Shown: positions 43,738 to 52,237 of the stretch, piece after piece
How the letters are laid out: every line of letters begins with the position of its first letter
Position numbering within the stretch: position 1 is the first letter of the stretch
Assembly: GCF_040611135.1 (NCBI RefSeq)
Contig: NZ_JBEXNL010000006.1
Location: forward strand, 1-64,000
Length of the DNA stretch: 64,000 nt
Direction: 5' to 3'
DNA from: Tsukamurella sp040611135
GTDB lineage: Bacteria > Actinomycetota > Actinomycetes > Mycobacteriales > Mycobacteriaceae
The notes under the pieces: model-generated
Told to the model about the DNA's origin: nothing
The model's input: the letters and a program-made list of their open reading frames with translations, nothing else
The model's database searches: none
Translations under genes and position numbers: made by a program

Positions 43738-44796
43738 GTGCAGTTCGCGCGCGCCCGGCGGCCGCTGATCGGCGCCGCCGTATGCCTTTCCGTGCTGATC
43801 GGCACGGGGTGCACCCCTACCCACGAGGGTGCGCCCGGTGCCCCGTCATCGACCGCGCCGGCGGCACCGTCGATCACGTACCCGCCGGTGAACCCCGCGT
43901 CGCTCGTCGGCAAGTTCCCCGTCACGCAACCGCAGCGCATCGTGTACACGGTGCCGGACGGCGTGTCGGACCCCGAGCAGAACTACGGCGAGCTGTATCT
44001 GCCCACCAACCCGGCGATCCAGCAGAACCCCTCCGGCGGCCCGCTCAGCGCGCGCACCACGATCGAGCTACCCGCGCAGATCCCCGTCGTCGTGCTGCTG
44101 CACGGCGGCGGCTGGCGCACCCCGTCCGCGGCGGGGTCGATGTCGGAGATGGCGCGGTCGCTCGTCTCGCACGGTGTGGCCGTCTGGAACGTCGAGTACC
44201 GACGGATCGGCGCGGGCGGCGGCTACCCGACCACCCTCACCGACACGGCCGCGGCCATCGACTTCCTGCAGACCGTCAAGGCCCTGCACGCCCCGAACCT
44301 CGACCTGAACGACGTCGTCGTGGCCGGACACTCCGCGGGCGGTCAGCTCGCGGTGTGGGCGGCGGCGCGATCCATCCTGACGCCCGGCGCCATGGGCAGC
44401 GTTCCCGCGGTGACGCCCGCGGCGGTGGTGTCCATGGGCGGCGTCCTCGACATGCGCCGCGCGGTGGCGGACGGCAACGTCAACACCCGGCTGTTCCTGG
44501 GCCTGCCGGACGAGTTCCCGCAACAGTTCGCGGTGGCCGACCCGATCCAGAACATCAACCCGAAGGTGCCGGTGACGTGCTACAACGGCACTGCTGACCG
44601 CATCGTCCGGCCGGCGGGATGTGAGGGGTTCATCAGTGCCCTCACCGCTAAGGGCGGCCGTGGCACCGCGGTGCTGCTCCCCGGCGCGGGCCACAACATC
44701 TACCTGCCCTCGCAGTCCCAGAACCGCTACTGGCCCGTGGTCCAGAAGTCGATCTTGGGATACGCCGATGAATTCCGCCCACGCGGGGGCAAATAG
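43738..44796 (+). CDS. Alpha/beta-hydrolase (esterase) lipoprotein
   Basis: 352 residues from GTG 43738 with AGAGAGG 6 nt upstream. The lipoprotein signal runs VQFARARRPLIGAAVCLSVL and ends LIGTGC. The hydrolase domain has the oxyanion-hole motif LLHGGGWRTPS (about 119-129) and the nucleophile elbow VVVAGHSAGGQLAVW (Ser in GHSAG), then Asp in NGTADRIV and His in PGAGHNIY, a complete triad of the hormone-sensitive-lipase/carboxylesterase type. It acts on the outer membrane face or in the envelope. Substrate unknown; a possible iron box upstream hints at iron-regulated use, which is unproven. gdhA begins 52 nt downstream. Confidence 0.87.
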   Translation: MQFARARRPLIGAAVCLSVLIGTGCTPTHEGAPGAPSSTAPAAPSITYPPVNPASLVGKFPVTQPQRIVYTVPDGVSDPEQNYGELYLPTNPAIQQNPSGGPLSARTTIELPAQIPVVVLLHGGGWRTPSAAGSMSEMARSLVSHGVAVWNVEYRRIGAGGGYPTTLTDTAAAIDFLQTVKALHAPNLDLNDVVVAGHSAGGQLAVWAAARSILTPGAMGSVPAVTPAAVVSMGGVLDMRRAVADGNVNTRLFLGLPDEFPQQFAVADPIQNINPKVPVTCYNGTADRIVRPAGCEGFISALTAKGGRGTAVLLPGAGHNIYLPSQSQNRYWPVVQKSILGYADEFRPRGGK

Positions 44797-44808
44797 ACTG
44801 TCCGGGCA

Positions 44809-44830
44809 ATTGTCCGACACTTCGGACAAT
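44809..44830 (+). promoter_or_regulatory. Inverted repeat upstream of gdhA
   Basis: ATTGTCCG (44809-44816), 6 nt, CGGACAAT (44823-44830) is a perfect 8-bp inverted repeat ending 18 nt before the gdhA start. An extra TGTCCG lies 12 nt further upstream (44799-44804). It could be a regulator site or an RNA hairpin ahead of the ribosome-binding site GAGGAGAAGG. Confidence 0.5.
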
Positions 44831-44848
44831 GAGGAGAAGGGACGTGTG

Positions 44849-46192
44849 ATGGCGCACGCTGAAACCACCTTGGACGAGCTGTACAGCGAAGTGCTGCGCC
44901 GGAATCCAGGTGAGACCGAGTTCCACCAGGCCGCGAAAGAGGTCCTCGAGAGCCTCGCCCCGGTGGTCACCAAGCACCCCGAGTACGTCGACGCGGCCGT
45001 CATCCGCCGACTGTGCGAGCCGGAACGCCAGATCATCTTCCGGGTGCCGTGGCAGGACGACAAGGGCAATGTCCAGCTCAACCGCGGCTTCCGCGTCGAG
45101 TTCAACTCGGCGCTGGGCCCGTACAAGGGCGGCCTGCGGTTCCACCCGTCGGTGTACCTCGGCATCGTCAAGTTCCTGGGCTTCGAGCAGATCTTCAAGA
45201 ACTCGCTGACCGGCCTGCCCATCGGCGGCGGCAAGGGCGGCTCGGACTTCGATCCGAAGGGCCGCAGCGACGGCGAGATCATGCGCTTCTGCCAGTCGTT
45301 CATGACCGAGCTGTACCGGCACATCGGTGAGTACACCGACGTCCCCGCCGGCGACATCGGCGTGGGCGGCCGGGAGATCGGCTACCTGTTCGGGCAGTAC
45401 AAGCGCATCACCAACCGCTACGAGTCGGGCGTGCTCACCGGCAAGGGCCTGACCTGGGGCGGCTCGCAGGTCCGCACCGAGGCCACCGGCTACGGCGCGG
45501 TCTTCTTCCTCGACGAGATGCTCAAGACCCGCGGCCAGTCCTTCGAGGGCAAGCGCGTCGTGGTGTCGGGCTCCGGCAACGTGGCCGTGTACGCCACGGA
45601 GAAGGTCGAGCAGCTCGGCGGCACGGTCGTGGCCTGCTCCGACTCCTCCGGCTACGTGGTGGACGAGAAGGGCATCGACCTCTCGCTGCTCAAGGACGTC
45701 AAGGAGCGCCGCCGTGAGCGGATCGACGTCTACGCGGCCGAGCGCGGCGCGATCTTCGTGCCGGGCGGGTCGGTCTGGGACGTGCCCTGCGACATCGCGC
45801 TCCCCTGCGCCACGCAGAACGAGCTCGACGGCGACGCCGCCGACCGGCTGATCAAGAACGGCACGTCGTACGTGGCCGAGGGCGCGAACATGCCCTGCAC
45901 CCCGGACGCCGTGCGACTGTTCTCCGATGCCGGCGTGGCCTTCGCGCCGGGCAAGGCCGCCAACGCCGGCGGCGTGGCCACCAGCGCCTTGGAGATGCAG
46001 CAGAACGCCTCTCGCGACTCGTGGTCCTTCGATTACACCGAGGACCGCCTCGCGCACATCATGCGCGGCATCCACGACCGCTGCCTCGAAACGGCCGACG
46101 AGTACGGTTCCCCCGGCGACTACGTGACCGGAGCCAACATCGCCGGCTTCATCCGCGTCGCGGACGCGATGCTCGCGATGGGCGTCGTCTAG
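44849..46192 (+). CDS. gdhA: NADP-type glutamate dehydrogenase
   Basis: 447 residues from ATG 44849. Hexameric glutamate dehydrogenase: FRVEFNSALGPYKGGLRFHP (substrate Lys), GGGKGGSDFDPKGRSDGEIMRFC (catalytic Lys), PAGDIGVGGREIGYLFGQYK, and the Rossmann motif VVVSGSGNVAVYATEKVEQL (about 233-252). Length and sequence match the small biosynthetic class that assimilates ammonia into 2-oxoglutarate with NADPH. A palindrome sits directly upstream and a strong terminator downstream, so it is a single-gene unit. Confidence 0.95.
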   Translation: MAHAETTLDELYSEVLRRNPGETEFHQAAKEVLESLAPVVTKHPEYVDAAVIRRLCEPERQIIFRVPWQDDKGNVQLNRGFRVEFNSALGPYKGGLRFHPSVYLGIVKFLGFEQIFKNSLTGLPIGGGKGGSDFDPKGRSDGEIMRFCQSFMTELYRHIGEYTDVPAGDIGVGGREIGYLFGQYKRITNRYESGVLTGKGLTWGGSQVRTEATGYGAVFFLDEMLKTRGQSFEGKRVVVSGSGNVAVYATEKVEQLGGTVVACSDSSGYVVDEKGIDLSLLKDVKERRRERIDVYAAERGAIFVPGGSVWDVPCDIALPCATQNELDGDAADRLIKNGTSYVAEGANMPCTPDAVRLFSDAGVAFAPGKAANAGGVATSALEMQQNASRDSWSFDYTEDRLAHIMRGIHDRCLETADEYGSPGDYVTGANIAGFIRVADAMLAMGVV

Positions 46193-46209
46193 ACCCCGCA
46201 CCGCCTCAC

Positions 46210-46248
46210 CGAACGGCCCGGTCACCCCTGCGGTGGCCGGGCCGTTCG
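46210..46248 (+). terminator. Hairpin terminator after gdhA
   Basis: Stem of 17 bp with a single G-T wobble (46210-46226 with 46232-46248) and a 5-nt loop, 18 nt past the gdhA stop. It is convergent with the Lrp-family gene, whose stop is 61 nt further on, and may serve both strands. Confidence 0.8.
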
Positions 46249-46308
46249 GCGCTCCGGGCCGGTCCGACGGTGCCGTGCGCGCAGCACGGGCACGACCGGT
46301 CCCGGTCG

Positions 46309-46797
46309 CTACCCGACGGTGCCGTCCCCCGGCCCCGGCGCACCGGCGCCGTCGGCCTCGTCGAAGACGAGCCAGGTGCGCGTGGCGCGCACCCCGCCGA
46401 GTGCCTGCAATCCGACGAGCACGACGTCGCGGAGGGCGGCGTTGTCCGGGGTGCGGACCAGTACCAGCACATCGAAGTCGCCGCCCACCAGCGCGAAGTG
46501 CTCCACATAGGGCAGCTCACGCAGGTGCGCGGCGACCTGCTTCCACGTGTCCTGACGGATCGAGAGCCCGATGTACGCGGAGGTCCCGAGACCCGCCCGA
46601 CCGTGGTCGACGCGGGCGCCGTAGCCGCGGATCACCCCCTCGCGCTCGAGGCGTTCGACCCGCACGTAGGCGTTGGCGCGGGAGACGTGCACGCGCTCCG
46701 CGAGGGCGCGCATGGAGATCCGCCCGTCCTCGGCGAGGACGTGCAGGATGCGCCGGTCGTACTCGTCCAGCCGGGACTCCCCGGAACCGTCCGCCAT
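46309..46797 (-). CDS. Lrp/AsnC-family regulator (BkdR-like)
   Basis: 162 residues. N-terminal winged helix DRRILHVLAEDGRISMRALA...VSRANAYVRVERLEREGVIRGY (about 14-60), then the RAM/effector domain AYIGLSIRQDTWKQVAAHLR, VEHFALVGGDFDVLVLVRTPD (about 97-117), and a short acidic tail. Lrp proteins form octamers or dimers that sense amino acids. It is divergent from the branched-chain oxoacid dehydrogenase operon with two 10-bp palindromes in between, so it most likely controls that operon and itself in response to branched-chain amino acids. Confidence 0.88.
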   Translation of the reverse strand: MADGSGESRLDEYDRRILHVLAEDGRISMRALAERVHVSRANAYVRVERLEREGVIRGYGARVDHGRAGLGTSAYIGLSIRQDTWKQVAAHLRELPYVEHFALVGGDFDVLVLVRTPDNAALRDVVLVGLQALGGVRATRTWLVFDEADGAGAPGPGDGTVG

Positions 46798-46864
46798 CCG
46801 TCCATCCCCGTCCCGCTCGCCGACACCATCTCAGACACATGGTCCGATCTCATCACCAACGTAT

Positions 46865-46895
46865 GACGATCGTCTCGGGATTTCGGACGATCGTC
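46865..46895. promoter_or_regulatory. Twin palindromes, probable Lrp-family operator
   Basis: GACGATCGTC, itself a perfect 10-bp palindrome, occurs at 46865-46874 and 46886-46895. The copies start 21 bp apart, two helical turns, so both face the same side of the DNA, and with a flanking T/A they also form an 11-bp inverted repeat. Located in the 151-bp divergent gap, 53 nt before the bkdA start. Confidence 0.65.
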
Positions 46896-46948
46896 AGAAC
46901 TCCGTCCATCGGTGAGACCGTCATCACAGGCCGAGAACGGAGGACGAT

Positions 46949-48073
46949 GTGACCACCACCGATGTCGCGGGCGAGCCGAGGTACCGGAAGTTCCTTCCGG
47001 CGGACACACCCGTCCAGTACCTCGACGAGGCCGGCGCGCTCACCGACTCGCACGCGCGCTATCCGCACCCCGACGACGACCGCATGATCGAGATGTACCG
47101 GCGGATGGTCCTCGGGCGGCGGTTCGATGCGCAGGCCACGGCACTGACCAAACAGGGCCGCCTCGCGGTGTACCCGTCGTCGCACGGGCAGGACGCCTGC
47201 CAGATCGCGGCGGCGATGTGCCTGCGCCCCACCGACTGGCTGTTCCCGACCTACCGCGATTCCGTGGCCCTCACCGCCCGCGGCGTGGACCCCGTCCAGG
47301 TCCTGACGCTGCTCGCGGGTGACTGGCACTGCGGCTACGACCCGGCGGCCCTGCGCACGGCGCCGCAGTGCACCCCGCTCGCCACGCAGTTGCTCCACGC
47401 CGCGGGCGTGGCGCACGGCGAGCACCTGCGCGGCACCGACACGATCGCGCTCGCCCTGTGCGGCGACGGCGGTACCAGCGAGGGCGACTTCCACGAGGCC
47501 CTCAACTTCGCCGCAGTGTTCCACGCGCCGGTGGTGTTCCTGGTGCAGAACAACGGCTTCGCGATCAGCGTTCCGCTCTCGCGGCAGACCGCCGCACCGA
47601 GCCTGGCGCACAAGGGCGTCGGCTACGGCATCGGCTCCGAACAGGTCGACGGGAACGATCCGATCGCGATGCTCGGCGTGATGCAGGAGGCCGCGCACTT
47701 CGTCCGCTCGGGCAACGGGCCCGTCATCGTGGAGGCCCACACGTACCGGATCGACGCGCACACCAACGCCGACGACGCGACCCGCTACCGCACGACCGCA
47801 GAGGTGGAGGAGTGGGTCCGCCGCGACCCGATCACGCGGCTGGAGACGCACCTGCGGGCGCGGGGCCGCATCGACGACGCCTTCGTCGCCGCGGTGGCCG
47901 ACGAGGCCGAGGCCGCCGCCGCGGACCTGCGGGAGCGGATGAACGAGGACCACCCCGTCGATCCCGCGGACCTGTTCCGGCACGTGTACGCCGAGCCCAC
48001 ACCCCAACTGCGGGAGCAGCAGGCACTCGTCGAGGCGGAGCTCGCCGCCGCAGAAGCTTCCCGGGAGGACTGA
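46949..48073 (+). CDS. bkdA: Branched-chain 2-oxoacid dehydrogenase E1 alpha subunit
   Basis: 374 residues from GTG 46949 (CGGAGGA upstream). The thiamine-diphosphate motif is LALCGDGGTSEGDFHEALNF...VVFLVQNNGFAIS (GDG-x~26-NN, about 169-209); SSHGQDACQIAAAM and PTYRDSVALTARGV are family segments. It decarboxylates 2-oxo acids and passes the acyl group to E2. Branched-chain rather than pyruvate dehydrogenase is preferred because actinobacteria use a fused E1 (AceE) for pyruvate and because an Lrp-type gene is next to it. The E1 beta gene starts 3 nt after the stop. Confidence 0.9.
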   Translation: MTTTDVAGEPRYRKFLPADTPVQYLDEAGALTDSHARYPHPDDDRMIEMYRRMVLGRRFDAQATALTKQGRLAVYPSSHGQDACQIAAAMCLRPTDWLFPTYRDSVALTARGVDPVQVLTLLAGDWHCGYDPAALRTAPQCTPLATQLLHAAGVAHGEHLRGTDTIALALCGDGGTSEGDFHEALNFAAVFHAPVVFLVQNNGFAISVPLSRQTAAPSLAHKGVGYGIGSEQVDGNDPIAMLGVMQEAAHFVRSGNGPVIVEAHTYRIDAHTNADDATRYRTTAEVEEWVRRDPITRLETHLRARGRIDDAFVAAVADEAEAAAADLRERMNEDHPVDPADLFRHVYAEPTPQLREQQALVEAELAAAEASRED

Positions 48074-48076
48074 AAC

Positions 48077-49081
48077 ATGCCGCGTCACAACATGGCCCAG
48101 GCACTCAATACCGCCCTGCGGGACGCGCTCGCCGCCGATCCGAACGTGGTCGTGTTCGGCGAGGACGTCGGCACGCTCGGCGGTGTCTTCCGCGTGACCG
48201 ACGGTCTGACCCGCGAGTTCGGCGCCGACCGCTGCTTCGACACCCCGCTCGCCGAGTCGGGGATCATCGGTTTCGCCGTCGGCATGACCATGGCGGGGTT
48301 CAAGCCCGTCGTCGAGATGCAGTTCGACGCCTTCGCCTACCCCGCGTTCGAGCAGATCGTCTCCCACGTGGCCAAGCTGCGCAATCGGACTCGCGGCGCG
48401 CTGACCGTGCCGATGGTGATCCGCGTCCCCTACGCGGGCGGCATCGGCGGTGTCGAGCACCACTGCGATTCGAGCGAGGCCTACTACGTCCATACGCCCG
48501 GGCTGAAGGTGGCCGCGCCCGCGACGGTCGGCGACGCCTACACGCTGCTCCGCCGCGCGATCGACGACCCCGACCCCGTCGTCTTCCTCGAGCCCAAGCG
48601 GCTCTACTTCGCCTCGGAGGACAGCGATCTCACGATCGGCGAGCCGCTGGGCAGCGCGGAGGTACGGCGGGCCGGGACCGACGCGACGCTCGTCTCCTAC
48701 GGCCCGTCGGTCGGGGTCGCGCTCGACGCCGCGAAGGCGGCCGCCGAGGACGGGCGCTCGCTCGAGGTGATCGACCTGCGCACGCTCGTGCCCTTCGACG
48801 ACGCGACGGTGACCGCCTCGGTCCGGCGCACGGGCCGGTGCGTGGTGGTGCAGGAGGCGCAGGGTTTCGCCGGCGTCGGCGCCGAGATCGCCGCCCGCGT
48901 GCAGGAGCGATGCTTCCATCACCTGCAGGCACCCGTGCTCCGCGTGAGCGGCCTCGACATCCCCTATCCCCCGCCGAAGCTCGAACGCCTGCACCTGCCC
49001 GGCGTGGACCGGATCCTCGACACCGTGGACCGGCTGCAGTGGGACGATCAGGTGGACCCCCGTTGGACGGTGTCCGCATGA
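48077..49081 (+). CDS. bkdB: Branched-chain 2-oxoacid dehydrogenase E1 beta subunit
   Basis: 334 residues. Begins MPRHNMAQALNTALRDALAA; VVVFGEDVGTLGGVFRVTDGL is the conserved N-terminal block, PVVEMQFDAFAYPAFEQIVSHVAKLR follows, and the C-terminal transketolase-like domain holds VIDLRTLVPFDDATVTASV and VVVQEAQGFAGVGAEIAARV. Forms the alpha2-beta2 E1 with the upstream gene. Stop overlaps the E2 start (ATGA), so the three subunits are made in step. Nothing unusual in length. Confidence 0.92.
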   Translation: MPRHNMAQALNTALRDALAADPNVVVFGEDVGTLGGVFRVTDGLTREFGADRCFDTPLAESGIIGFAVGMTMAGFKPVVEMQFDAFAYPAFEQIVSHVAKLRNRTRGALTVPMVIRVPYAGGIGGVEHHCDSSEAYYVHTPGLKVAAPATVGDAYTLLRRAIDDPDPVVFLEPKRLYFASEDSDLTIGEPLGSAEVRRAGTDATLVSYGPSVGVALDAAKAAAEDGRSLEVIDLRTLVPFDDATVTASVRRTGRCVVVQEAQGFAGVGAEIAARVQERCFHHLQAPVLRVSGLDIPYPPPKLERLHLPGVDRILDTVDRLQWDDQVDPRWTVSA

Positions 49082-50388
49082 GCGAGAAGGTGTTCCGACT
49101 CCCCGACCTCGGCGAGGGGCTGACCGAGGCCGAGATCCTGTCCTGGCGGGTCGCCGTGGGCGACACCGTGACCGTCGACCAGGTGGTCGTCGAGGTGGAG
49201 ACCGCCAAGGCGGCGGTCGAGGTGCCGGTCCCCTACGCGGGCACCGTGATCGCACTGCACGGCGGCCCCGGCGATGTCCTGCGCGTCGGCGAGCCGCTGA
49301 TCGCCGTCCGGGACAGCATGGCGAGCTCCGAGACCCCGGTCCGCACACCCGATGTCCCGAGCACCGACGGTGCCTCCGGCAACGTCCTCATCGGGTACGG
49401 CACCAGCGCCGACGGACCCGCCCGCCGGCGGCGGCGGACCGCGCCGGCGAGCCGCACCGTCGAACCGGCGTCGCCGGGCCCGGCGGCTGCGCCCGCCCCG
49501 GCACCGTCGACGCCCTCGGCCGTGCGGGTCATCTCCCCCGTCGTGCGCGCCCTGGCCCGCGAGCACGGTCTGGATCTCGCGACGGTGCGACCCTCGGGCG
49601 TGGGCGGCGTGATCCGGCGGGCCGATGTCGACGCCGCACTCGCCGAGCGCGAGGCACCAGCGCCCACGGCAGCGTCCACGGCCGGTACCCGCAGCGATGT
49701 CCACATCCCCCTCAACGGCATCCGGAAGGCCGTGGCGGACAAGCTGAGCACCAGCCGCCGCGAGATCCCCGACGCCACCACGTGGGTCGACGTGGACGCC
49801 ACCGAGCTACTGGCCGCGCGGGCGGCGATGAACGCGGCGCTGCCCGGGTCGGACCGGGTGAGCCTGCTCGCTCTGCTCGCCCGCCTCACCGTGGCGACGC
49901 TGCGCCGCTACCCGCAACTCAACGCGTCCGTCGATCTCGCGCGCCGGCAGATCATCCAGTACGGTCGCGTGCACCTCGGGATCGCCGCGCAGACCCCACG
50001 CGGACTGGTGGTGCCGGTGCTCGCCGATGCGGACACCCTGACCACGGTGGAACTGGCACAGCGGCTCTCGGAGACCACGGCGCTCGCCCGCGACGGGAAG
50101 CTGCCGCCGGGCCGGCTCACCGGCGGCACCTTCACCCTCAACAACTACGGCGTGTTCGGCGTCGACGGCTCCACGCCGATCATCAACCACCCGGAGGCGG
50201 CGATCCTGGGGATCGGCCGGATCATCGACCGGCCGTGGGTGGTCGACGGCGCGATCGCCGTCCGCAAGGTCGCACAGGTATCGCTCTCCTTCGATCACCG
50301 CGTGTGCGACGGTGGCGAGGCCGGTGGCTTCCTGCGGCTGTTCGCGGACTACGTGGAGGACCCGGTCAGGGCTCTCGCGCACCTCTGA
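49078..50388 (+). CDS. bkdC: Branched-chain 2-oxoacid dehydrogenase E2 (dihydrolipoyl acyltransferase)
   Basis: 436 residues. One lipoyl domain (1-76) with VVVEVETAKAAVEVPVPYAG carrying the lipoylated Lys; a Pro/Ala/Arg linker; the peripheral-subunit-binding domain VISPVVRALAREHGLDLATV...GVGGVIRRADVDAAL (about 145-190); and the catalytic core (about 205-436) with IRKAVADKLSTSRREIPDAT, GGTFTLNNYGVFGVDGSTPI and the active-site SFDHRVCDGGEAGGFLR (DHRxxDG). It transfers the acyl group to CoA. No E3 gene follows, so the complex must share a lipoamide dehydrogenase encoded elsewhere. Confidence 0.93.
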   Translation: MSEKVFRLPDLGEGLTEAEILSWRVAVGDTVTVDQVVVEVETAKAAVEVPVPYAGTVIALHGGPGDVLRVGEPLIAVRDSMASSETPVRTPDVPSTDGASGNVLIGYGTSADGPARRRRRTAPASRTVEPASPGPAAAPAPAPSTPSAVRVISPVVRALAREHGLDLATVRPSGVGGVIRRADVDAALAEREAPAPTAASTAGTRSDVHIPLNGIRKAVADKLSTSRREIPDATTWVDVDATELLAARAAMNAALPGSDRVSLLALLARLTVATLRRYPQLNASVDLARRQIIQYGRVHLGIAAQTPRGLVVPVLADADTLTTVELAQRLSETTALARDGKLPPGRLTGGTFTLNNYGVFGVDGSTPIINHPEAAILGIGRIIDRPWVVDGAIAVRKVAQVSLSFDHRVCDGGEAGGFLRLFADYVEDPVRALAHL

Positions 50389-50397
50389 GCCGGGCGC

Positions 50398-52218
50398 TCA
50401 GTGAACCCGGACGTGCGCCCACGTGTACCGGCCGGGAACGGCCTCGGCGTAGCCCACCCGGTACTGCCCGGCGCGCCCGCCGAGGTCGACGGCCACCGTC
50501 GCCACGAACGCGGTTCCGGTTCGCTCCCAGGAGATCTCCGTCTCGGGCGAGTCGTCGTCGGCGATCGGGACCCAGCGCTCCCCGTCGCGCCGCTCGACGC
50601 GGGCGTAGCTGTCCGGGATCACGCGGTTCGGGTGCGGGCAGTCGAAGTCGACGGTGAGCCGCCCGCCCGGCTGCGGCGTGCGCACGGCCGCCACCCGCAC
50701 CGGGCGGGGCCGACTGAACACCGTCGAGCCCGACGGTGACCCGAACCTCCCCGCGCGCTGCCGCGCCGGGGGCGTACCGGGCTCACTGGGCCGGCCGGCG
50801 GCGAGGTCGGCCGCGAGCCGGGACGCCGTCTGAATCACCGCGGCCAGCTGGTTGCGGCCGAACACGGTGGCCCCGGCCTCGTACCGCTGCGCGTCGTACT
50901 CCTCGGGCGTCGTCAGGTAGTGGCCGTACCCGTTCGCGTAGCCCTGGACCAGCACGTCTCCCGCGGCGGTACCCGCCGCGTCGGCGACCGCATCCCGCAG
51001 CCGCGCGCCCGCCATGACCGTGACCTCCATGGGCAGACACAGCAGGCGCAGCCCACCCAGCCGGATCAGCTGCACCGGCAGGCGTTCCTGCACCCAGCCC
51101 AGCCTGCCGACCGGCAGCAGCATCTCCTTCGGCGCCTGCTGGGCCGCGAGGACCGGGTCGTGCCGGTACAGCGCCCGGCTGATCGCGCCGACCCGGTTGC
51201 CCAGCCCCTGCTGGAAGACCGTCGCGCCCAGCCCGTCGGAGGTGCCCGCCGCGAACGCCGCGCCGAGGACGGCACGGCCCGTGGGGCCCGAGGCGGTCTG
51301 CGCGGCACCGAAGTCGACGTAGGTGAGCCGGTGGTCGACGACGGGGGCCAGCGGCCGGCCCTGCTCCGCGGCCAGGGCACGGGCCGCCTCGAGCTGGCGG
51401 CGGCCGATCTCGGCGGTGTTGTCGCGCTCGTCATCGGTGGGGCCGTGTCCGGCGCTGCCACCGAGGTTCGGCGACATGTCGCCGGCGTTGGTCTGGGCGA
51501 ACGCGCTCACGAAATCCGGCAGGCGATCACGCTCCTGCGCCTCCCACGCCGACGCCGCCCGGCCCTTGTTGTCGGAACTGATCAGGCGGTTGCCGTTGCC
51601 CATGGAGGTGCAGTGCACCGCGAACCAGTCGATCGCCGCGCGGAGCTCGCCGTCGCGCTCGATGCGCAGCAGGGTCACCGCGGGGTCGATCCGCCCGGGG
51701 AGCCGGTCACGGTCGGGGTTGCGGTCGAAGGAGGTCGCGCTGCGGTTGACGGAGGCGTCGTGCAGCTCGCCGCGGGCGAGCGAGAGGTCCGCGGGCGCGA
51801 GCGCGGCCTCGGCGTCGAGGACGGCGCGGACCACGCCGTCGACGAGGCGGTGGAAGGTCCGGCGATGGTGCCCGAGGGTCGTGATGTTGTAGAGCCGGTG
51901 CCGGCCGTGACCGCCGGGACCGCAATGCGTGTGCGTCGCCGTGAGGACGACGTTCTCGGCGGTCAACCGGCCGCCGGTCGCGATCGCCAGGCGATCGGTG
52001 ATCTCGTCGACCGCCGCCTGGAAGAACATGCCGATGTCCGCGACGACGAGGGCCACCCGATGCGAGGAGGTCGCGACGACGAAGGCGCGGGCCCACTGCC
52101 GGGTGAGCAGGCCCCGTCCGCGCTGCCCCGGCATCCCGTAGCCCATCAGACCCACACCCCAGGGCTCGCCGGTGATGTCCGTCTTCGCCCAGCCCGCGTG
52201 GAATCCTGTTCCGCTCAC
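50398..52218 (-). CDS. Neutral/alkaline ceramidase
   Basis: 606 residues from GTG 52218. The neutral-ceramidase domain occupies about residues 6-480: AGWAKTDITGEPWGVGLMGYG, VLTATHTHCGPGG (zinc ligands), FAQTNAGDMSPNLGG with the catalytic Ser of the NxGDxSPN motif, and YANGYGHYLTTPEEYDAQRYEAGATVFG near residue 440. The C-terminal immunoglobulin-like domain follows (490-606). The enzyme cleaves ceramide to sphingosine and fatty acid. No classical signal peptide is evident at this start, although relatives are often exported; an upstream start could not be seen. Convergent with bkdC, 9 nt apart. Confidence 0.9.
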   Translation of the reverse strand: MSGTGFHAGWAKTDITGEPWGVGLMGYGMPGQRGRGLLTRQWARAFVVATSSHRVALVVADIGMFFQAAVDEITDRLAIATGGRLTAENVVLTATHTHCGPGGHGRHRLYNITTLGHHRRTFHRLVDGVVRAVLDAEAALAPADLSLARGELHDASVNRSATSFDRNPDRDRLPGRIDPAVTLLRIERDGELRAAIDWFAVHCTSMGNGNRLISSDNKGRAASAWEAQERDRLPDFVSAFAQTNAGDMSPNLGGSAGHGPTDDERDNTAEIGRRQLEAARALAAEQGRPLAPVVDHRLTYVDFGAAQTASGPTGRAVLGAAFAAGTSDGLGATVFQQGLGNRVGAISRALYRHDPVLAAQQAPKEMLLPVGRLGWVQERLPVQLIRLGGLRLLCLPMEVTVMAGARLRDAVADAAGTAAGDVLVQGYANGYGHYLTTPEEYDAQRYEAGATVFGRNQLAAVIQTASRLAADLAAGRPSEPGTPPARQRAGRFGSPSGSTVFSRPRPVRVAAVRTPQPGGRLTVDFDCPHPNRVIPDSYARVERRDGERWVPIADDDSPETEISWERTGTAFVATVAVDLGGRAGQYRVGYAEAVPGRYTWAHVRVH

Positions 52219-52237
52219 GCCGCCAGGCTAGTGCGCG

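Noticed and set aside
47368..50388. A 1006-codon open frame across bkdA, bkdB and bkdC
   Set aside because: Only the last 436 codons (from 49078) show a real protein (E2). The upstream part is an arginine-rich shadow of bkdA and bkdB caused by high GC.
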